Shown piece after piece: positions 22,200 to 34,515 of a DNA stretch of 64,000 nucleotides. A program made the position numbers and the translations under genes. The notes under the pieces were generated by a model. It was not told the origin of the DNA, ran no database searches, and saw only the letters and a list, made by a program, of their open reading frames with translations. The stretch is from assembly GCF_031755915.1 (NCBI RefSeq), contig NC_083384.1:22380001-22444000 (forward strand), given 5' to 3'. Numbering within the stretch: the first letter of the stretch is position 1; the number at the start of each line of letters is the position of its first letter. Source of the DNA: Ziziphus jujuba (lineage: Eukaryota > Streptophyta > Magnoliopsida > Rosales > Rhamnaceae).

Positions 22200-23087
22200 A
22201 GAAAAAGCTACGAAGGAGAGCCCATCACATTCACAGCAATGAGGAACTGAGAACTAATGAAATCCTAAACTACAATTGTGTAAGACCAAGAAACAAAAAA
22301 TATGAGATAAAATCTTCATCATTTTTACAAATAAAGCACCTTGATGGCAAATGCAAACCTCGATTCCTAGAAAAGTCATCCATTGGAAGCTTGTTATGAA
22401 ACAAATGCCAACATAAGAAGGCAGAAGAAATATAGCTAGTCTAAACAAATTGAGACCCAACAGGCAACTGAAAATCATTTAACATGTCCAAGTAAACTTC
22501 ATGGGCTGAAATACTCCCTATAATAGAATGTTGCCATGCCTATGTATCATTAAAATGAATATCAATTTTGACATTCTTAATACAAGAAGAAATGAGAGGA
22601 AAAGAAATCTTAAAAAAGAAAGAAGGCAGACACCATTGCCCCATAACAAAAATGAAAAAAGCAACTAAAATATCAAGATCGCAGACCCTATTTTCCAAAT
22701 TACATAAGCTTGTAATGGAATGTCCCATCAAATTATCATTAAAGAAACTAACTTCAGAATTAATACCAATAATCCGATGGCAATCAGCAAAAATTAGAGC
22801 CTAAAGATCATGAAGTGTTGGCCATATAGAAGAAGCTGCATAAAACTATTTCTTCCCAATATAACAAGCCCAAAGGAATGAAAAAATAGGATTTTTATCC
22901 ATGAGAATCTTCCAAGTTGCATAATAAAGGTGTATTAAACTTGGCTAAATTCTTAATCTTTAAATCATCAAACTTCAAAGGATGATAACAAAAACACCAT
23001 GCACCTATCACAGGCCCCCTCTAATTAATGGAACCCAACAAAATGAAATTCCTAACAGCTCGCAACAAAGATCTGAAAAGCCAAAGA
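22200..23087 (-). pseudogene. LINE ORF2: zf-RVT region and RT-to-zf-RVT spacer
   Basis: 22254-22478 resembles the zf-RVT zinc-binding domain found after the RT in plant LINEs (WxxLFxxxxP, GICxxCxxxxE pattern, degenerate here). Other short frames continue to 23087, where the left duplication of a CRM-1 solo LTR begins. Many stops are present. Confidence 0.6.
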
Positions 23088-23092
23088 AAGAA

Positions 23093-24230
23093 TGATACGA
23101 CCCTAGGACGACCTGCTCCTAAACCCATATAATATTAGGCCAAATCTAATTATATTCAAATTCTAATGGTCACCTTGACCCCTAACCAACCTGTGATTAG
23201 AAACCTTGGTATATGACGAAGACGTCACAATAGGTGATGAAAGGCCTATTGATAAGTCAAACTAAAACACTTATTCACTAATGGTGTTTTAGGTGTTCAA
23301 AAGAACAAAGAGAATTCAATCTCACAAATAATTTTCTGTATAAAATTCAAGCTTGATTTCTCATTGAAAATAATCCTTTCAATAGGCTAAGATTACAAAG
23401 CAAAAGCCCTAAATAATTCATTCAAAACTGGACACAAAGTGTTGAAAAAAAGAAAGTAGAGAAAAGGAAAGTGCCTAATGTTTCTTAGTTTCCTAAACTA
23501 AGTTAGCTTAATTAATTCCTTTATTTTGAATTATGAATTAATTAATTTAAAATTGAAATAATAAAATAATAACTTTCCTAAACTTATTTTTCCAGCAAAT
23601 AAATAAATAAAAATCAAAGTAAAAGACTAATTTCCAAAAACGAAAAGTCAAAATCAAATTAGGAAACTAGTTGACTAGTTTGACTACTAAGATATCTTTG
23701 ACCAATCTCCAGCTTGTTTGGGCTCCAAATAAGCTTCCATATGCCATGTAGGATGCCAAATATGATTAATAGTGATTCCCACACGTTTCCTCTTGATTGG
23801 AATAAGTCAAACAGGAAGAAAAGTCAAAGTCAGCGGCAAAACAGCACATTTTCGACCAAATTGAGAGGCTGTCCGTACAAATCCTTTTCAGATGCTTTTG
23901 ATTCTGGCTTGGCTGGATTCCATGTCCTCTTGATGATATTCACTGAGTTCATGAAGTGTTAGAACCATTCCTTGCTGCCCGACATCCAAATTTGCATAAA
24001 AATAGCTACCCGAGTCCGTATCAGTCTTCACCACTTGGAGGTTTAAAACGGGTCTTGAATCTTTAGGTATTGTCATGCCCTTTTAAGATTGAATCACTCC
24101 ATGAATAAAGCCAACCAATTTTTTCTTAAATCTCTTAGCTTTTGCCCTAGTGATTGGCCCCATCTTCATTTGTATAGGACCCGTACCCCAACAGGTAGTT
24201 GGTTAAACGGGCACGGGCGGAATCACACCA
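23093..24230 (-). repeat. Solo CRM-1 LTR inside the LINE ORF2
   Basis: 1138 bp from TGATACGACCC to ATCACACCA. The flanks AAGAA (23088-23092) and AGGAA (24231-24235) are a one-mismatch 5-bp duplication. LINE coding sequence resumes on both sides. The LTR-encoded tail is visible at 23888-24076 (decayed). Confidence 0.88.
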
Positions 24231-24559
24231 AGGAATGCATAAATTTATAAGTAACAATTGAATTAACAAGACAAAGTTGCCCTGTATAAGACAAAGATTT
24301 TCCTTTCCAAGCCTCAAAATTATGCAAAATTTGAGCTGCCAAAGGATGACAAAAAGAAATAGAAGGCCAACCCTTAAATAAAGGAACCTTAAATAAGTAA
24401 AAGGCAAAAATTCTCGACGTAAACCAAAAATCAAAATTAACTCATTTGGCCTTGACAAACAAACAACAACTCCAATATAAAGATATGAATTCCCCAAGTT
24501 AATAAACTAACTCAATAATTTACCATAAGTATTAAAAGCATAAAAAATCCTCTAACATT

Positions 24560-25500
24560 TCTAATAGTTCCTAAGCTAAAAAGCGGAATATCATCAGCAT
24601 AATGAAAATGTGAAAGAGTTGAGATAGTTTTTATAGCAAACATCGACCTTACCTCATCTTGCTAAGCCAACAAGATAAATAACAACTAATGAATTCTTCA
24701 GCAATGACAAATAACAAAGGTGAGAGTGGATCACCTTGATAGACTCCTTGTGAACAAGTAGAATAACCAACAGGTAAGCCATTCAAAAGAATTGATAGTT
24801 GAGCAGAGGGATGAATAGTAGAAACCCATCTACAAAAGTTAGAACAAGAACCAAATTTATTTAACACAAAATAACAAGACCAATCCAAAATGTCAAAAGT
24901 GTTCTTGATATCCACTTTAAAATGCAACATTACTCCTAAAAAGGCCTTTTGTTAAGAACATAAACACAATCCAAAGCTACAGCAATGCAATCTTAAATAT
25001 TGTGACCCCAAAAAAAGCCAAATTGATTCGTAAAAATGATACAGCTAGCAATATGAGATAAACATTCAACTAAAATCTTAGGAATAATCTTAAAAGAAAA
25101 ATTACCAAAAATAATGGATCTAAACTTGTCAATAGATATCGCATCCTTGAGTTTCATAACAAAAATCAAAAAACTATATTTAAGGCCCAGCTTAATAATA
25201 CCCTAAGTAAAGAAAAACTTAACCACAGAGACAACATTATGACTTATTAGATCAAAAAACTTCTTAAAGAAAGATCCATTAAATCTATGCCTTAAGCATT
25301 ACGAGAATCAAGGTTAAAAAACGGATTCTAAATTTCATCAATGTCCAAAATTAAAACAAGCAAATTATTTTCTTTTCCAATCACCAAATTAGGAATAACC
25401 AGTCCAACCAAAGCTTCATTAGCTCATACAGAAGAGGAAACTAAACTACATAACTCCCTATAAAACCCAATCACAAGATTTTGAATAATGTTCTTCTTCA
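24560..25500 (-). pseudogene. LINE reverse transcriptase domain
   Basis: 24649-24930 reads FKVDIKNTFDILDW, then LNKFGSCSNFCRWVSTI, SILLNGLPVGYSTCSQGVYQGDPLSPLLFVIAEE, the diagnostic L1-type RT blocks. In the next frame the catalytic box HYADD is intact at about 24590-24601. The region upstream to about 25500 has only short frames. It is split from zf-RVT by the solo LTR. Confidence 0.88.
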
Positions 25501-27000
25501 AGGTCAAAGAGCCATCCACCTTCAAATAGGTCAAACGTTTAGCAAGTTTTTGAACTTTGTGCAAAGAGTGGAAAAATAAGTATTTCTATCTTCACTAGAA
25601 AGCCATTGGACACTACATTTATCATTAAGAAATGAATTTTGCCTTTGTAACTCCAAATCTAATTTGAATGAGCCTCTAAATCCTTACGAAACAAGGACTT
25701 AGAAAACCCCTGAATTCATAATATTATCCTTAACTAATTGAAGACGATTTCTAGCAAAAGAAATATGCTCATGCAGATCCCCATTGACAACTTTGTTCTA
25801 AGAATAAATACCATTCTTAACAGATTTCTATTTATAAACCAAACTAAAAAGAGGATTAACATGAAACATAGTTGTCCAAGCATTCTCCACTACAATAGGA
25901 AAAGACAAATCAAATAACCACATGGACTGAAATCTAAAAGGCCTCGGCTCTGATAAGAGGCCTTATAGAAGCTTAATAGCAAAGGATTGTTATTAAAACT
26001 ATATAGAGATAAAGCCAAACAGTCCACAAAGTCCTAAAAATCTAAACAAGATTATGAGCAAACTGAATGATCTAATTTAACCCAACATCAATTTAATCTT
26101 CTCGTTGAACCCTACCGAAGAAAGAACATTTAATAGAATTGGAAAATATTTGAGTCCTTAATAGTCAACTGAAATTTTGAATAAGAAACACATAAAGGGG
26201 AAGGGCCTATCTTCTCATAAACACCTAAAACAGCACTAAAATCTCTAATAATGGACTAAGGAAGCTGAATCGAAGAACTACTAAATTGACCCCAAAAAAA
26301 AAAAAAAAAAAAAGGTCCCATTGGGAACATTCACTCTTGCAAAAAACACTTGCATAAACAAAAATGGAACAATGACTAATACCCATAAAAGTAAAACTCG
26401 TAGTAATTTGATGATCTTATCAGCCAAATTTCAAGCAGAAAGCCAAATGGAAGAAATTGAGTTAGATTAAAGGTTAAAAGCACCAAAATACACACCCAAG
26501 GAAGACCAAAAAAATGCCAGAATTGAAGAAAATTCCACTAACGGCTCTACTTAGCACAAACAGATAGCCTATGTTGAGAACACAACCATCATATAATTAA
26601 CTACGTGTTGACATTCCTGACTCCTTGATAATTTCAAAATAGTACATTCATTTAAAAGAACTAGTATCAGCCCAAGTGACAAGCTTATGATGCATCCCTT
26701 GTTAAGCAATAATCCTTTGATAACTTACTTCTTTAAGTAACCTACTTCTCTTGACGCATCCCTTTTTTCAACAATATTCCTTTGATAACTTACTTCCTTA
26801 GGTAATCTACCTCTCTTCCAAGTTTTCTTCTTACTTTGAACAACAGACCAAGGGCCATCCTTATCAATAACCAAAGGAAGTACCTTAATAACTTGCTTTA
26901 AAGGAAAACCTCGATGTTAAAAAGTAACAAATGCAAGATTAGATGTTGTGTTTAATTGAGTGACCAGGGGCACATTAAAATGAGCCAAAGCATTTAGCAC
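25501..27000 (-). pseudogene. LINE endonuclease region (strongly decayed)
   Basis: Between RT and ORF1, where L1-type elements carry an apurinic-type endonuclease. Only fragments resembling VYAS and GDFNVVL-like motifs can be followed near 26250-26380, across frame changes and an A-run at 26287-26312. A 64-bp tandem duplication lies at 26688-26816. The assignment rests mainly on position. Confidence 0.5.
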
Positions 27001-27299
27001 CACCCTTCTAGAAAGAAAAGCAATTGAAGCATTAAAAAGAGTGGATGAGCAATCAAAACAGAATCATCACCATGCACAATGTCATCTTCAATCTGTGTGA
27101 CATGAGAATCATAATCTTCATCATCATCAGAATACCTTTCAACTAGAACCCATGGAATAATGGAATCATGAAGAACTAGGCTCGAAGATAGGTTTGATTA
27201 AGTCAGTGTAAGAACAGAAAAAATTTAGTAACGTAAACTTATTTAGGCATCTAGATTTGGGAGCCTTTTTAAACTCTTAAGAATCAAGTTTAGGTAAAA

Positions 27300-27593
27300 A
27301 CAAAAAAATAAAAAATAAAAAACACATTGAGAAATGTCATGACCAATTCCATGATTATGAGAACAAAATGAAGGCAACTTTTTCATCGTAGATAGAAACA
27401 TATGAATAAATACCTTTAAAATCTAGAATGATCCTCTTTGGTAATGAAGAAGCCAAATCAACATTAACAATAACCAAGCAAAATGCTAAAGCTCACCTAA
27501 ATGAAGTGGCATAATCAATCTTAAGAAGGATACCAACTCCATGAGCAAGGTCTGATAAGATTTTTAGGTGCCAATATTTAAAATTGAGATCAT
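27300..27593 (-). pseudogene. LINE ORF1, C-terminal half (DUF4283-like and zinc knuckle)
   Basis: The reverse strand reads LKILSDLAHGVGILLKIDYAT, LPKRIILDFKGIYSYV and then FCSHNHGIGHDISQC, resembling the DUF4283-to-zf-CCHC_4 part of plant LINE ORF1. The second Cys of the knuckle is replaced. The N-terminal half lies beyond the inverted solo LTR at 27599-28727. Confidence 0.7.
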
Positions 27594-27598
27594 AAAAC

Positions 27599-28727
27599 TG
27601 ATGAGAATCCATCCATACCCGCACAACTGACGACCCGCTAAGGTGCAGATCCTATACAGTTGAAGACCAGGCCAATCACTAGGGCTCGAGCCAAGAGATT
27701 TAAGGAAAACTCGGCTGGCTTTATACAAAGAGTTACAAAATTCTCAAGAGGCTTGTCAATACCCAAGGATTCAAAGCCTATTTTAAGCATCTAAGTTGTG
27801 GGGCCGATATGGACCTAGGCAGCTGTTTTAGTGCATTTTTTGAGTTCGGACAACAAGGAATGGGTTCAACACTTCATGAATTCAATTGATATCACCAAGA
27901 GTCCATGAAGTCATATCAAGGAAGAAGAAAAAAGCATATGAATTTAGCTTGTGCGCACAACACCTCAATTTGGACTAAAATGCATCAAATTGGTGCTGGC
28001 TTTGCTGTATTCTAATGATTTGGCTTTTTCTCTTTGTTCCAATCAAAGGCAGCACATGGGAATCATAATTAATCCTATTTGGCACTCTACATGGCACATT
28101 GGATCTGATTTCGAACTTTTCCATGCTGAAAATTGGTCAAAGTTAGCTTAGTTGTCAAACTAGTCAACTAGTTTCCTAATTTAAATTTGACTTTTTGTTT
28201 TAGGAAACTATCTTTTATTTTGGTTTTTATTTGTTCATTTTCTAGACAAATCAACTTAGCAAAGTTAGAATTTTATTATTTTTCTTGTAAATTAATTAAT
28301 TCCTAATTAAAATAAATGAATTAATTAATCAAAATAGGATTAGGAAACTAGAGAAATTCGACCACCATTGCTTTCCTTTGTTGTTGGCGTAATTTTACCC
28401 TAGACTTTTAGGGTTTTATTTTGCTCATTCAAAGCCTATTTAAATGCTTATTTTCAATGAGAATTCAGCTTACATATTATTCAGAAAATTATTTGGTAGA
28501 AAGAATTCTCTTTGTCCTCTTTGAACACCTAAAACACCATTAGAGAGTGAGTGTTTTAGTTTGATTTATCAAGACATCCATCACCTATTTTGGTGTCTTC
28601 ATTATATACCAAGGTTTCTAGTCAAATATTGATTAAGGTTGAGGTGACCATAAGAACTTGAACTTAATTTTTCGATCTAGGGTAATATAATAAAGGTTTA
28701 GGTGTGAGTTGGCCTAAGTTCGTACCA
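27599..28727 (+). repeat. Solo CRM-1 LTR in opposite orientation, inside the LINE ORF1
   Basis: 1129 bp starting TGATGAGAATCC and ending TCGTACCA, the reverse complement of the other CRM-1 LTRs. Flanks AAAAC (27594-27598) and AAACC (28728-28732) differ by one base. It is the only plus-oriented CRM-1 LTR in the window. LINE ORF1 sequence continues on both sides. Confidence 0.88.
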
Positions 28728-28732
28728 AAACC

Positions 28733-29500
28733 ATAACCAAATCTAAGTATTAGTATTCCTTTGCAAACAAGGATTAAAATCCATATGCCATTCTTGTAAA
28801 TGCATGCCATTCTTACAAATGCCAAATTCCAAGCTTAAAATACAAGGAATGAAAGCCAAAACTGTACATTTTTCATCCATTGAATTCAATAAGGCATGAT
28901 AAAACCCACAACGAAGGAAATCAATGACCAACTATCTACCATGCAAATAATATTCGATTTCTTTTTTAAATCAGAAACTTTCTAGAGATTTTCACCTTTC
29001 GATAAGAACACTTGTGCAATGAGATAATACTTAAAAAGATAAAGGTATTCATGATAGACATCCATATCAACAAAAATAGATACCACATTATCATGCTTAG
29101 AAGGATTAATATTAAAAGAAGAAATGATGCTGCCAGTACATGAAGGACACCAAGCATCAGCAAAGAATGTTCCTTTGTAGATTAAAATTAGGTAGTTAGC
29201 TTTTCAAAGAATCAAAAATTTGCAAAATTGGAACACCATATGCAACAACCTCATTCTGCTTTGCCTAATCAACTTAAGAAACATACTTCAAAGTAGGCTT
29301 GGCCGAAAAATATACACAAAATGGAGAAGCATCTCACTTAGGAACCAAGATACAAAAATTAACCTTAAAAAATAATGCTATAGATGGCCAAAGAATGTTT
29401 GGGAAAAGAGATAATAAACCCATCATCCAAAACTTACCAAAGATCACTGAAAATCAAGCACAGCAAGCCTTAGGTTTGCCAAAATTGCCATAGCATCATG
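28733..29500 (-). pseudogene. LINE ORF1, N-terminal half
   Basis: 28743-28931 reads LLNSMDEKCTVLAFIPCILSLEFGIC and WHMDFNP, matching the usual ORF1 layout before the DUF4283 core. A second frame near 28960-29110 reads VDMDVYHEYLYLFKYYLIAQVFLSKGE. Further upstream, near 29200-29300, fragments such as YGVPILQIFDSLKS remain. No intact start could be fixed. Confidence 0.6.
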
Positions 29501-29528
29501 CTCTAATCCAATGATCAATGAAGGAAAT

Positions 29529-29558
29529 AAAATAATAATAATAATAATAATAATAATG
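29529..29558. repeat. (AAT)n microsatellite
   Basis: Ten or so AAT units in a row. It sits at the apparent 5' border of the minus-strand LINE. Confidence 0.95.
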
Positions 29559-30239
29559 TTTGTACAACATAAAAATAAATTTAATTGTCAAACAATTTTA
29601 TTTAATTGTAAAGAATAAACAATTAAAAAGGTTGTAATGCTTTAATAATAATGTATTTTAAATAACTATAGTGTAGGAAAATAAATTAATAAAGAAAATA
29701 AAATAAGAGGCCTAAAGGCCAACATTAAATTAAATAACTATAACAAAAAAGATAGGAGGCCTAAGTATTAGAATGATTTCCCTAAGTATTGAAGGCAAAA
29801 ATATGGAATTCATCATTGACTTGATTTTGAGGCAATCCCAGCTAACCGATAGTGGTTAGGATCCACCTAGTTTAATGTTGAGTTCCTTCGTCAAGATTGG
29901 TGCTATTTTTATTACTATATATATACATGTATAAAAATGTTTTTCAAAAATGCGAATTTTCAGCTGAAAATCTATCATTTACATGTGTCCAAGACTATGT
30001 TAGTTTACCCACTTGACATGTGTGGATTTGTTCCTCAAATGACTATAATTTGTTTTTCATTGTATTGGATTTATTATAGAAAAGATTTTTTCTTATAAAT
30101 CACAAGATTTTGGCATATTGCATTATTGCATCTCATGTATATATATTATTTTTTTCTTACAATAAATTAATGGTATTTTATGTTGGTTTTGCTGTTTAAG
30201 CTGCTTGATGATGTTAGAATTGCTAACATCATAGCTAGC
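29559..30239. other. AT-rich interval without recognised genes
   Basis: About 680 bp of AT-rich sequence with an ATATATATAC stretch near 29920 and two near-repeats of AGGCCTAA (29708-29770). No coding sequence or LTR ends were recognised. It may be a decayed part of Cop-2 or its LTR. Confidence 0.4.
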
Positions 30240-30645
30240 ATGACCTTTTATGAAGGTCAGATCCTATCAGAACTCAATAGAAGTATCATCAGTAAAACAT
30301 AATTAAGAAACTATAAAATAATTTTTTTTGCTATGTTGGAGACACTAAACATTAAAAAGGAAAAACTTTTTTATGAGGATAAGTGTATCCAACATGAGTG
30401 ATGGGATGTATACCATCACCAATTATAATATCTTCTGAACCATCACATTTTAAATACAAAGATAAATTAGATAAATATAAAGTAATGTCAAGAGAAGCCT
30501 CCAAATCAATAGGCCATTGAACGAAGATGAGGGTGGTGGGGCAGCGAAAGCAACACAAGGAGAGGCTCCAAATAATGGACAATGTAATGGATAAGGTCTA
30601 AGTAGAGATGGTAGAGAAGGTGTACCAAGATTGAATCAAGCAATA
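30240..30645 (-). pseudogene. Cop-2 protease and gag_pre-integrase fragment
   Basis: 30352-30582 reads a copia protease start degraded to PIDLEASLDIT (usually DSGAS), then CDGSEDIIIGDGIHPITHVG, a characteristic block before gag_pre-integrase. Further left another frame reads CFTDDTSIEF, the next conserved copia block. Coding homology then stops. Confidence 0.7.
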
Positions 30646-30650
30646 GTTAG

Positions 30651-33520
30651 TGAAAGAATTGCCCTTAAAGTCCTTCCCGAACACTTGTAGTCCCACCTAG
30701 GGAAACCTAACAAAATCGATACCGAAAAGTCTAATGGGACCTCCCTATAATTGGACATGATCCAATAGTACAAGTAAAATATCAATGATACCACTAAAAT
30801 ATTTTCCATAAATTCAACCTCACAAACATCAAGCATTCCAAGTTTAAGCCCAAAGAAAGGGAAATAAAAAAATAAGGGGTCATACATAATAGGTTAATTA
30901 ACCAAAGCATACTAAAGAAAGTAAATGAGTCTGAAAAGATATAAAGCAATAGAAATAGTAGTCAAATAAAAGTGCAAAAAAGGAAAGTACATGAGCACCG
31001 GAAAAGTATCGAAGATGAAAATGCAAGAACAATGAAATATATAAAGATGATGATGAACAATATCTAAATGTAGTATGCATTGACTATCAGTTGAGGCCTA
31101 AGAAACAATTTAAAACAAAGCTATAAGACAAGCCTAATGAGTAGAATAAATTAATAATATGAAAATAGTCATTTTGAATTCAAACATTTTCATTCAAGAC
31201 CTTACTTTCATTTTTTTAAAAAGTTTCACTTTTTAAAACCATTTCACAAAACTCAATTTATACTCCATAACAATATCATAGAAAGAGCATTTCATAATTA
31301 AAGAATTTAAAATATCGTTAAACAACTAAAACATAAATTTAATGCTAGACCATTAACAATATAATCATAATTTAGAAACAATAATAAAAGGTAATAAAAC
31401 CACCAAAATATGTATATCAGAAAAAACATATACAATATACCGTATAATATACCTGGCGCTTCCAGATAGTATACGATGTCTTGACCACCACCAAACAATA
31501 GAGAGATACATAAAAACCAATGTCATGAGGAAGTGGCACACAACTCATCATTATTTCAATAGAATAGCACACAATTCATCATCATTCTCTCATATGATGA
31601 TAACCTATCATCCTATAGTCACGAGGAAGTGGCACACAATTCATCATCACTTTAAAACAATGGCACACAACTCATCTTCGTTCTCTCAGATGGAAACTGC
31701 ATGTAGGATGACAAAGCCTAAGCATGGCTAATAATATAAACAGAACCATTGTATTATATGGTACACCCTTTAAAAACAATAATCAGTATTTATAAACCAT
31801 CATTTCAAAATCATATTTTTTTAAATTTTCCAAACAAATATAGTACCATAAACTAGATTTTAATATTAAAATCAAACCATTTATTTAAATACTCCAAATA
31901 TTCAAAATCATCATTTCATACTAAAACATAAATATTAACAGGGAAATATATATTACCATAAATCATTTTAAAGTATTTTAAAATGTAAACACTTAAACAT
32001 GCTTAAAAATATATAATTTCAAATCCACTTTCTCAAAATTAATTATTTTTCAAAAAGACTAAAATATCAATTCAAAAATCCAGATATTTAAATACCAAAA
32101 TTTCCAAGTTCACCTTAAACTCATATGAATTTAAAATCCTTTAAAACCTTACCAAAAGTTACATGAAATGATAACACATATATGTAAAAGCATATATTTA
32201 TACATGTATACGATAAGTATTTGACTCAAATCAGATATATAAAATATTCAAACCATATATATATAATTGTACTAATATGCTCTAAAATCATCCACTCATA
32301 CACACTACTGATATCCACTCCTACTCCTCTGTAGGATGGCCTCAAAGCTCAGTACAAGTGCATATGATATAATAAAAACATTCTTAAGATTCCAAAAATC
32401 AAATCCAAGATATTGGTGTGTACCAATGTTTCAAAATGACTTTTATAACTATAAAATTTCTAAAATTAGACATCTATTAGTCCAATTGTATATACTATAA
32501 GCCCTAAAAACCTTATACCCAAAATTAAGATTTTTCACCCGAAGGCTAATTTAATAAAATTAAACTTTCAATTGAGCCTCATAAACACCAAATTACACAA
32601 AGTCAACTTTAATTTTGTCCAATTATGTCTATACATAGTCTAAATTTATCCGATATTAAAATAATTGATCCAAAAATAGAAAAATTATCAAACAACATCC
32701 AAAATTTATAAATTTTATACCGGTGGAAAACCCAAGAGACGAGGAGTACGATAGGGTACTTAATTTGATCCAAAAACATCACCGATAGTTAGAAAACATG
32801 TCAAAAAATTTGGCCAAATTTGATGTTTATGGCTCTCAAAAGGTGAGAAATCTTGGCAAAAGAAGATCGAAAATGAGTTTATAGGGTCCAAAAATAGTGG
32901 GTTAAGGGAATGGGCCAGCCTAAAATGGTTGAAAAATGCCAAAATCTCCAATGACCCATCAAACAGCTGCCACTAACTTCGCTGGCTAGATCCCAGCGCA
33001 TTTAGTGGTGATTTGGTTGAAGATTTAGAGGTCAAGGTTGCCAGATGATAAGCAACACCCCTGGTTGGTGTGTGGTGGCTAGAAAAGAAGAAAACCAATG
33101 TGACCTAGTTGGTGTTGGTGATGTGTCGAGTTGACTCGGTTAGCAGGTTTTGGGTATCGTAAAGGATTTCGGGACTTTTTGGATATTTTCAAGTTTATTT
33201 CATGAGAACACAGTTCTCAAGGTATATATAGACCTTGGATCCACTAAAAGATAAAATCCTAGGACTAGTTTGGATACAAATAAATACTTATGCTTAAAAC
33301 TTTCTAGAATTATAATTTTTCAACCATAACTCGAAAATAGGTGTATTGTCAATCTACGAACTCATATCAATGAGCTCTATACCATGGTATATCGATCAAA
33401 CATAAATTCTTGACCAATAAAAAATCAAACTTAGAATCCATTAATAGCTCAACTAATCAATCTCAGTCAAACCAAATAAAATTTAAATTCTAATTTTTAA
33501 ATTTAGGATAAGACATCACA
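30651..33520 (-). repeat. Repeat X, copy 2: probable 2.87-kb solo LTR of another LTR element
   Basis: Begins TGAAAGAATT and ends ACATCACA (TG...CA), and lies in the middle of the Cop-2 coding sequence, which resumes on both sides. Candidate 5-bp duplications are GTTAG (30646-30650) and ACTAG (33521-33525), three of five identical, so boundary support is moderate. Part of X recurs at 18707-20890. An internal duplication of about 95 bp lies at 31522-31703. No polyprotein motifs are visible. Length and sequence suggest a long gypsy LTR. Confidence 0.65.
31522..31703. repeat. Imperfect direct duplication (~95 bp, two units) inside repeat X
   Basis: Two neighbouring units (about 31522-31616 and 31617-31703) share GGAAGTGGCACACAA, TTCATCATC and TTCTCTCA motifs in the same order. 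It belongs to X rather than to a gene. Confidence 0.75.
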
Positions 33521-33525
33521 ACTAG

Positions 33526-34492
33526 CAATTTGTGGCATTGATGGGCATCATGGCCTAAAATAATGCAAACAACCCACATGCTTAAAAGGACCAATTATTG
33601 GTGTTATTGGCCAAACCAAATAACGAAAAGAAGCCATGGTTATGATTAGATAAAGTTTGATGTGAATTAGATCCATTGGAATTGGAGGATTGGCAACCAC
33701 CATGACTATTAAAGAACTCTATGAGGTTGAAGAAAAACTTGTTGTGATTGGTGATGATATATCAAAGGAAGACAAGGTGTACATTTGAGAAGGTCCTTAA
33801 AATCAACAAGTTTGTCATGGAATTTGGCAAAAGATATTGTGTCATCCCAAGCATAATAACGGTTGTACCAACCCCATTCACTTGCTTACCATAGAGGTTG
33901 TAAATACATAATGCCCTATAACTATTCATAGAAGTGTGCCAGCCATGGCTAAAGCATCACCTTAGGATTGAATGTTGTACATGTATGAATATCTAGATTG
34001 AGATACTTTAACTATTTTGTGAAGATTTTGAGGCCCATAATTTGACCTCGAGATGGCTTGGCATACATGGATGTAAGTTTCTTCTATGTAGCATGTGATG
34101 ATTTTGTTAAGGAAACAAAAGAAGCTACAACAAGCAAGAGAGAAATAAGCAAGGGACTCTAAAAAAGATGGTCTTGATGCAGATAGTGCAAATAATCCAG
34201 CGTACGTGAGGGAACAAAATCAATGGGACATGTTATGGAGCCATTTATGTATCCCATGAGATTGTAGCCAATTAAAAGAGATAACCACGGAGAGTGCCAT
34301 TGTATGTAGTTAGTGGCAGTAAACTTGATGGGTGCTTCAACGGTAACATTAATATTGATAAGAGAATCATCACATAGATCAAAGGAACAGTTGTTTAGGG
34401 ATAGGAGAAGAAGTAACGGTGGAGCCATTGCTAGCCATGGAGGAATAGCGGTAACCAACAATAAAAAAAGGGGTTTTTGCTTGTTGCAACAT
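33526..34492 (-). pseudogene. Cop-2 gag
   Basis: 34159-34461 reads the copia gag N-terminal domain: ININVTVEAPIKFTATNYIQWH, then LLIGYNLMGYINGSITCP, and LDYLHYLHQD. This block resembles Ale/Retrofit-type gag as I know it. Further left the frame is broken, ending with a zinc-knuckle-like remnant (GHDAHQCHKLL) next to repeat X at 33526. Several stops are present. Confidence 0.75.
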
Positions 34493-34515
34493 TAATCGCT
34501 CTAATGCCATTTAAG

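Larger units (their letters stand above)
21190..29530 (-). mobile_element. Decayed L1-type LINE carrying two solo LTRs
   Basis: Minus-strand non-LTR retrotransposon. From right to left it contains ORF1 (about 29500-27300), a decayed endonuclease region (about 26900-25900), RT (about 25300-24560), the zf-RVT region (22254-22478) and RNase H (21630-21980), then a 3' UTR. CRM-1 solo LTRs interrupt it at 23093-24230 and 27599-28727; removing them leaves about 6.1 kb. Many stops and frameshifts occur throughout. End points are approximate: no poly(A)/target duplication pair was identified. An (AAT)n run at 29530 may mark the 5' border. Confidence 0.8.
30240..34515 (-). mobile_element. Cop-2: decayed Ty1/copia element split by repeat X
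   Basis: Minus-strand copia remnant. The gag N-terminus lies at 34159-34461, the rest of gag runs to 33526, then repeat X intervenes (30651-33520), and the frame resumes at 30650 with the protease and gag_pre-integrase region, ending near 30240. Integrase, RT and the 3' LTR are missing. A degenerate initiator-Met primer site (TGGCATTAGAGC on the minus strand) lies at about 34493-34512, so a 5' LTR may begin just to the right. Confidence 0.72.

Noticed and set aside
29299..29493. Plus-strand 64-codon ORF near the LINE 5' end
   Set aside because: The opposite strand carries recognisable LINE ORF1 fragments; the plus frame shows no family resemblance.
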